This document shows positions 13,750-14,992 of a DNA stretch of 14,992 nt, piece after piece. A model generated the notes under the pieces. That model made no database searches. It had not been told where the DNA came from and worked only from the letters and a program-made list of their open reading frames with translations. Position 1 is the stretch's first letter; each line of letters starts with the position of its first letter. The translations under genes and the position numbers were made by a program. The stretch spans positions 1 to 14,992 of the forward strand of contig CAZJAT010000035.1 of NCBI GenBank assembly GCA_964544145.1, given 5' to 3'. The DNA comes from CAZJAT01 sp964544145. GTDB lineage: Bacteria > Hydrothermota > 32-111.

Positions 13750-14992
13750 GCTTCTTTATCACCTTATTCGCTGTTATCCGGCCCGATATCAGAACCATTG
13801 GCACACCAATCCCGGGATGTGTATATGAACCTGAAAAATATAGGTTTTTTACCTTTTTTGACTGATTGGCACATCTGAATAGGGCTGTCTGAAATAATGT
13901 GTGACTCATGCCTAATGCAGTGCCCATAAATGCATTGTATTCTTTACTGAAATCATTATGTGCAAATATCCTTGAAACCTCAATCCTACCCCTCAATGCT
14001 GTTTTTGATATCTTGCTCATATGATCAATGATTTTATTATAATATGTTTCTCTTATTCTGTCATTATCCTCCAATCCCGAAGCAACAGGTACCAATACAA
14101 AGACATTTTCCTTTCCCTTTGGCGCAGCATTGCTGTCTGTTTTTGAAATCACTGATATATAATAAGATGGGTCATCAGGCCATTGGGGATGATCAAATAT
14201 GTCTGCAAAATGTCTGTCCCATGAACCGGCGAGATACAGATTGTGATGCTGAAAAGCCGGCAATTCACCATCAATACCCAAATATATTAAAAATGCGGAT
14301 GGGCCCATAACCTTTTTAGCCCAGTATTTATCATTATATGACCTGTATTTTTCCTCCATTAAATCCTTTTCAGTGTGATGATAATCGGCATTGGAAATAA
14401 TGATATCAGCTTCCAAATCACCATCATCTGTTTTTACTCCATATGCAATATTATTTTTTATCAATATTTTTCTTACAGGTGTATTGAATTTGAATTTAAC
14501 ACCCTCTTCTTCCGCAAGTTTATGAAAACCCTCTGAAAGCCTGTACATACCCCCAAGCGGATACCATACACCGAGGTCAAAATCAACATGTGACATAATG
14601 GAGTATAATGCCGGTGTATTGTCAGGGGAACCGCCCAAAAACACCATTGTGTATTCCAGGATTTTTCTTGCTTTATCACTGGTGAAGAATCTGCGGGTAA
14701 ATTTATCAACACTCTCAAAGATATGCAGTTTCATACCTTTAAGCATAAGCTGTCTATCCATAATATCCTTTATGGACGAATAATCCCTATACATGAAATC
14801 CTTCATTGCCACATCATACTGATATTTGGATATGTTCAGAAAATCCCTTAATTTTTGTGCTCCATTCTCTTCCAAATGGTCAAAGATATCTTCAATACCC
14901 TCTCTGTCTGCAGGTATGTCTATATGGTCTGCATCGGGAAAGAACAATCTGTAATTCGGGTCTAATCTCTTTATGGAGAAATAGTCTGACAC
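13742..14992 (-). CDS. crtI: CrtI-type phytoene desaturase, 5' end beyond the window
   Basis: The 417 codons present lack the true start. Homologues begin roughly 70-90 residues earlier with the dinucleotide-binding GxGxxG, which is not in the window. Visible CrtI features include YFSIKRLDPNYRLFFPDA at the left of the preserved part, GGMYRLSEGFHKLAEEEGV in the middle, and the C-terminal FAD-contacting YFSGSYTHPGIGVPMVLISG. CrtI removes hydrogens stepwise from phytoene to give lycopene-type products. A GTG at the very edge is only a frame artefact. It is the first visible gene of the carotenoid cluster. A CrtD-like 3,4-desaturase is a possible alternative given CruF, but position next to crtB favours CrtI. 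Confidence 0.88.
   Translation of the reverse strand: MSDYFSIKRLDPNYRLFFPDADHIDIPADREGIEDIFDHLEENGAQKLRDFLNISKYQYDVAMKDFMYRDYSSIKDIMDRQLMLKGMKLHIFESVDKFTRRFFTSDKARKILEYTMVFLGGSPDNTPALYSIMSHVDFDLGVWYPLGGMYRLSEGFHKLAEEEGVKFKFNTPVRKILIKNNIAYGVKTDDGDLEADIIISNADYHHTEKDLMEEKYRSYNDKYWAKKVMGPSAFLIYLGIDGELPAFQHHNLYLAGSWDRHFADIFDHPQWPDDPSYYISVISKTDSNAAPKGKENVFVLVPVASGLEDNDRIRETYYNKIIDHMSKISKTALRGRIEVSRIFAHNDFSKEYNAFMGTALGMSHTLFQTALFRCANQSKKVKNLYFSGSYTHPGIGVPMVLISGRITANKVIKKHG

Overview
This is an AT-rich window, probably one small scaffold, from a Gram-negative (diderm) bacterium. The diderm call rests on a signal-peptide-bearing beta-barrel porin at 5197-6228. Genes are densely packed, with short overlaps and frequent GGAGG ribosome binding sites. 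Nothing in the window fixes the phylum. It has the character of an environmental or metagenomic scaffold: a run of exactly 100 N (3102-3201) interrupts it, a gene is cut off at the right edge, and a degenerate tandem repeat sits at the left edge.

Layout. (1) 36-178 is a 15/30-bp tandem repeat. (2) 214-3956, minus strand, is a probable six-gene sulfur/metal operon. In transcription order it holds an IscR-like Rrf2 regulator, TusA, a DsrE2-type protein (cut by the gap), an IscS/NifS homologue (also cut), an IscU scaffold with a MIP18/DUF59 tail, and an SO_0444-type metal permease with a C-terminal HMA domain. (3) 3957-4213 is a divergent regulatory region with two good sigma70-type promoters and two dyads. 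(4) 4214-5178, plus strand, holds a NifX/NifB-domain protein and a UPF0316 membrane protein. (5) 5197-6228, minus strand, is the porin. (6) 6359-11014, minus strand, is a second sulfur module: SLC13 permease, persulfide dioxygenase with two rhodanese domains, a two-gene YeeE/YedE (thiosulfate-uptake type) transporter and DUF1622. (7) 11039-14992, minus strand, is a carotenoid cluster: crtI (5' truncated), crtB, an exported unknown, a CrtYcd-type lycopene cyclase and a CruF-like hydratase. It runs straight into module 6 without an evident terminator.

Working together (inference). The 6.4-11 kb module would import thiosulfate or related sulfur anions and oxidise or transfer persulfide sulfur. 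The 0.2-4 kb operon would relay sulfur through TusA and DsrE2 to Fe-S assembly under an Fe-S-sensing repressor, with a metal exporter at its end. The carotenoid genes would make a monocyclic, 1'-hydroxylated carotenoid.

The most notable observation is that the IscS homologue has lost the PLP-binding lysine (Thr in its place) and most other PLP contacts, yet keeps the persulfide-forming cysteine. It is therefore probably not a PLP cysteine desulfurase and may act as a sulfur carrier or scaffold fed by TusA/DsrE2 or by sulfide.
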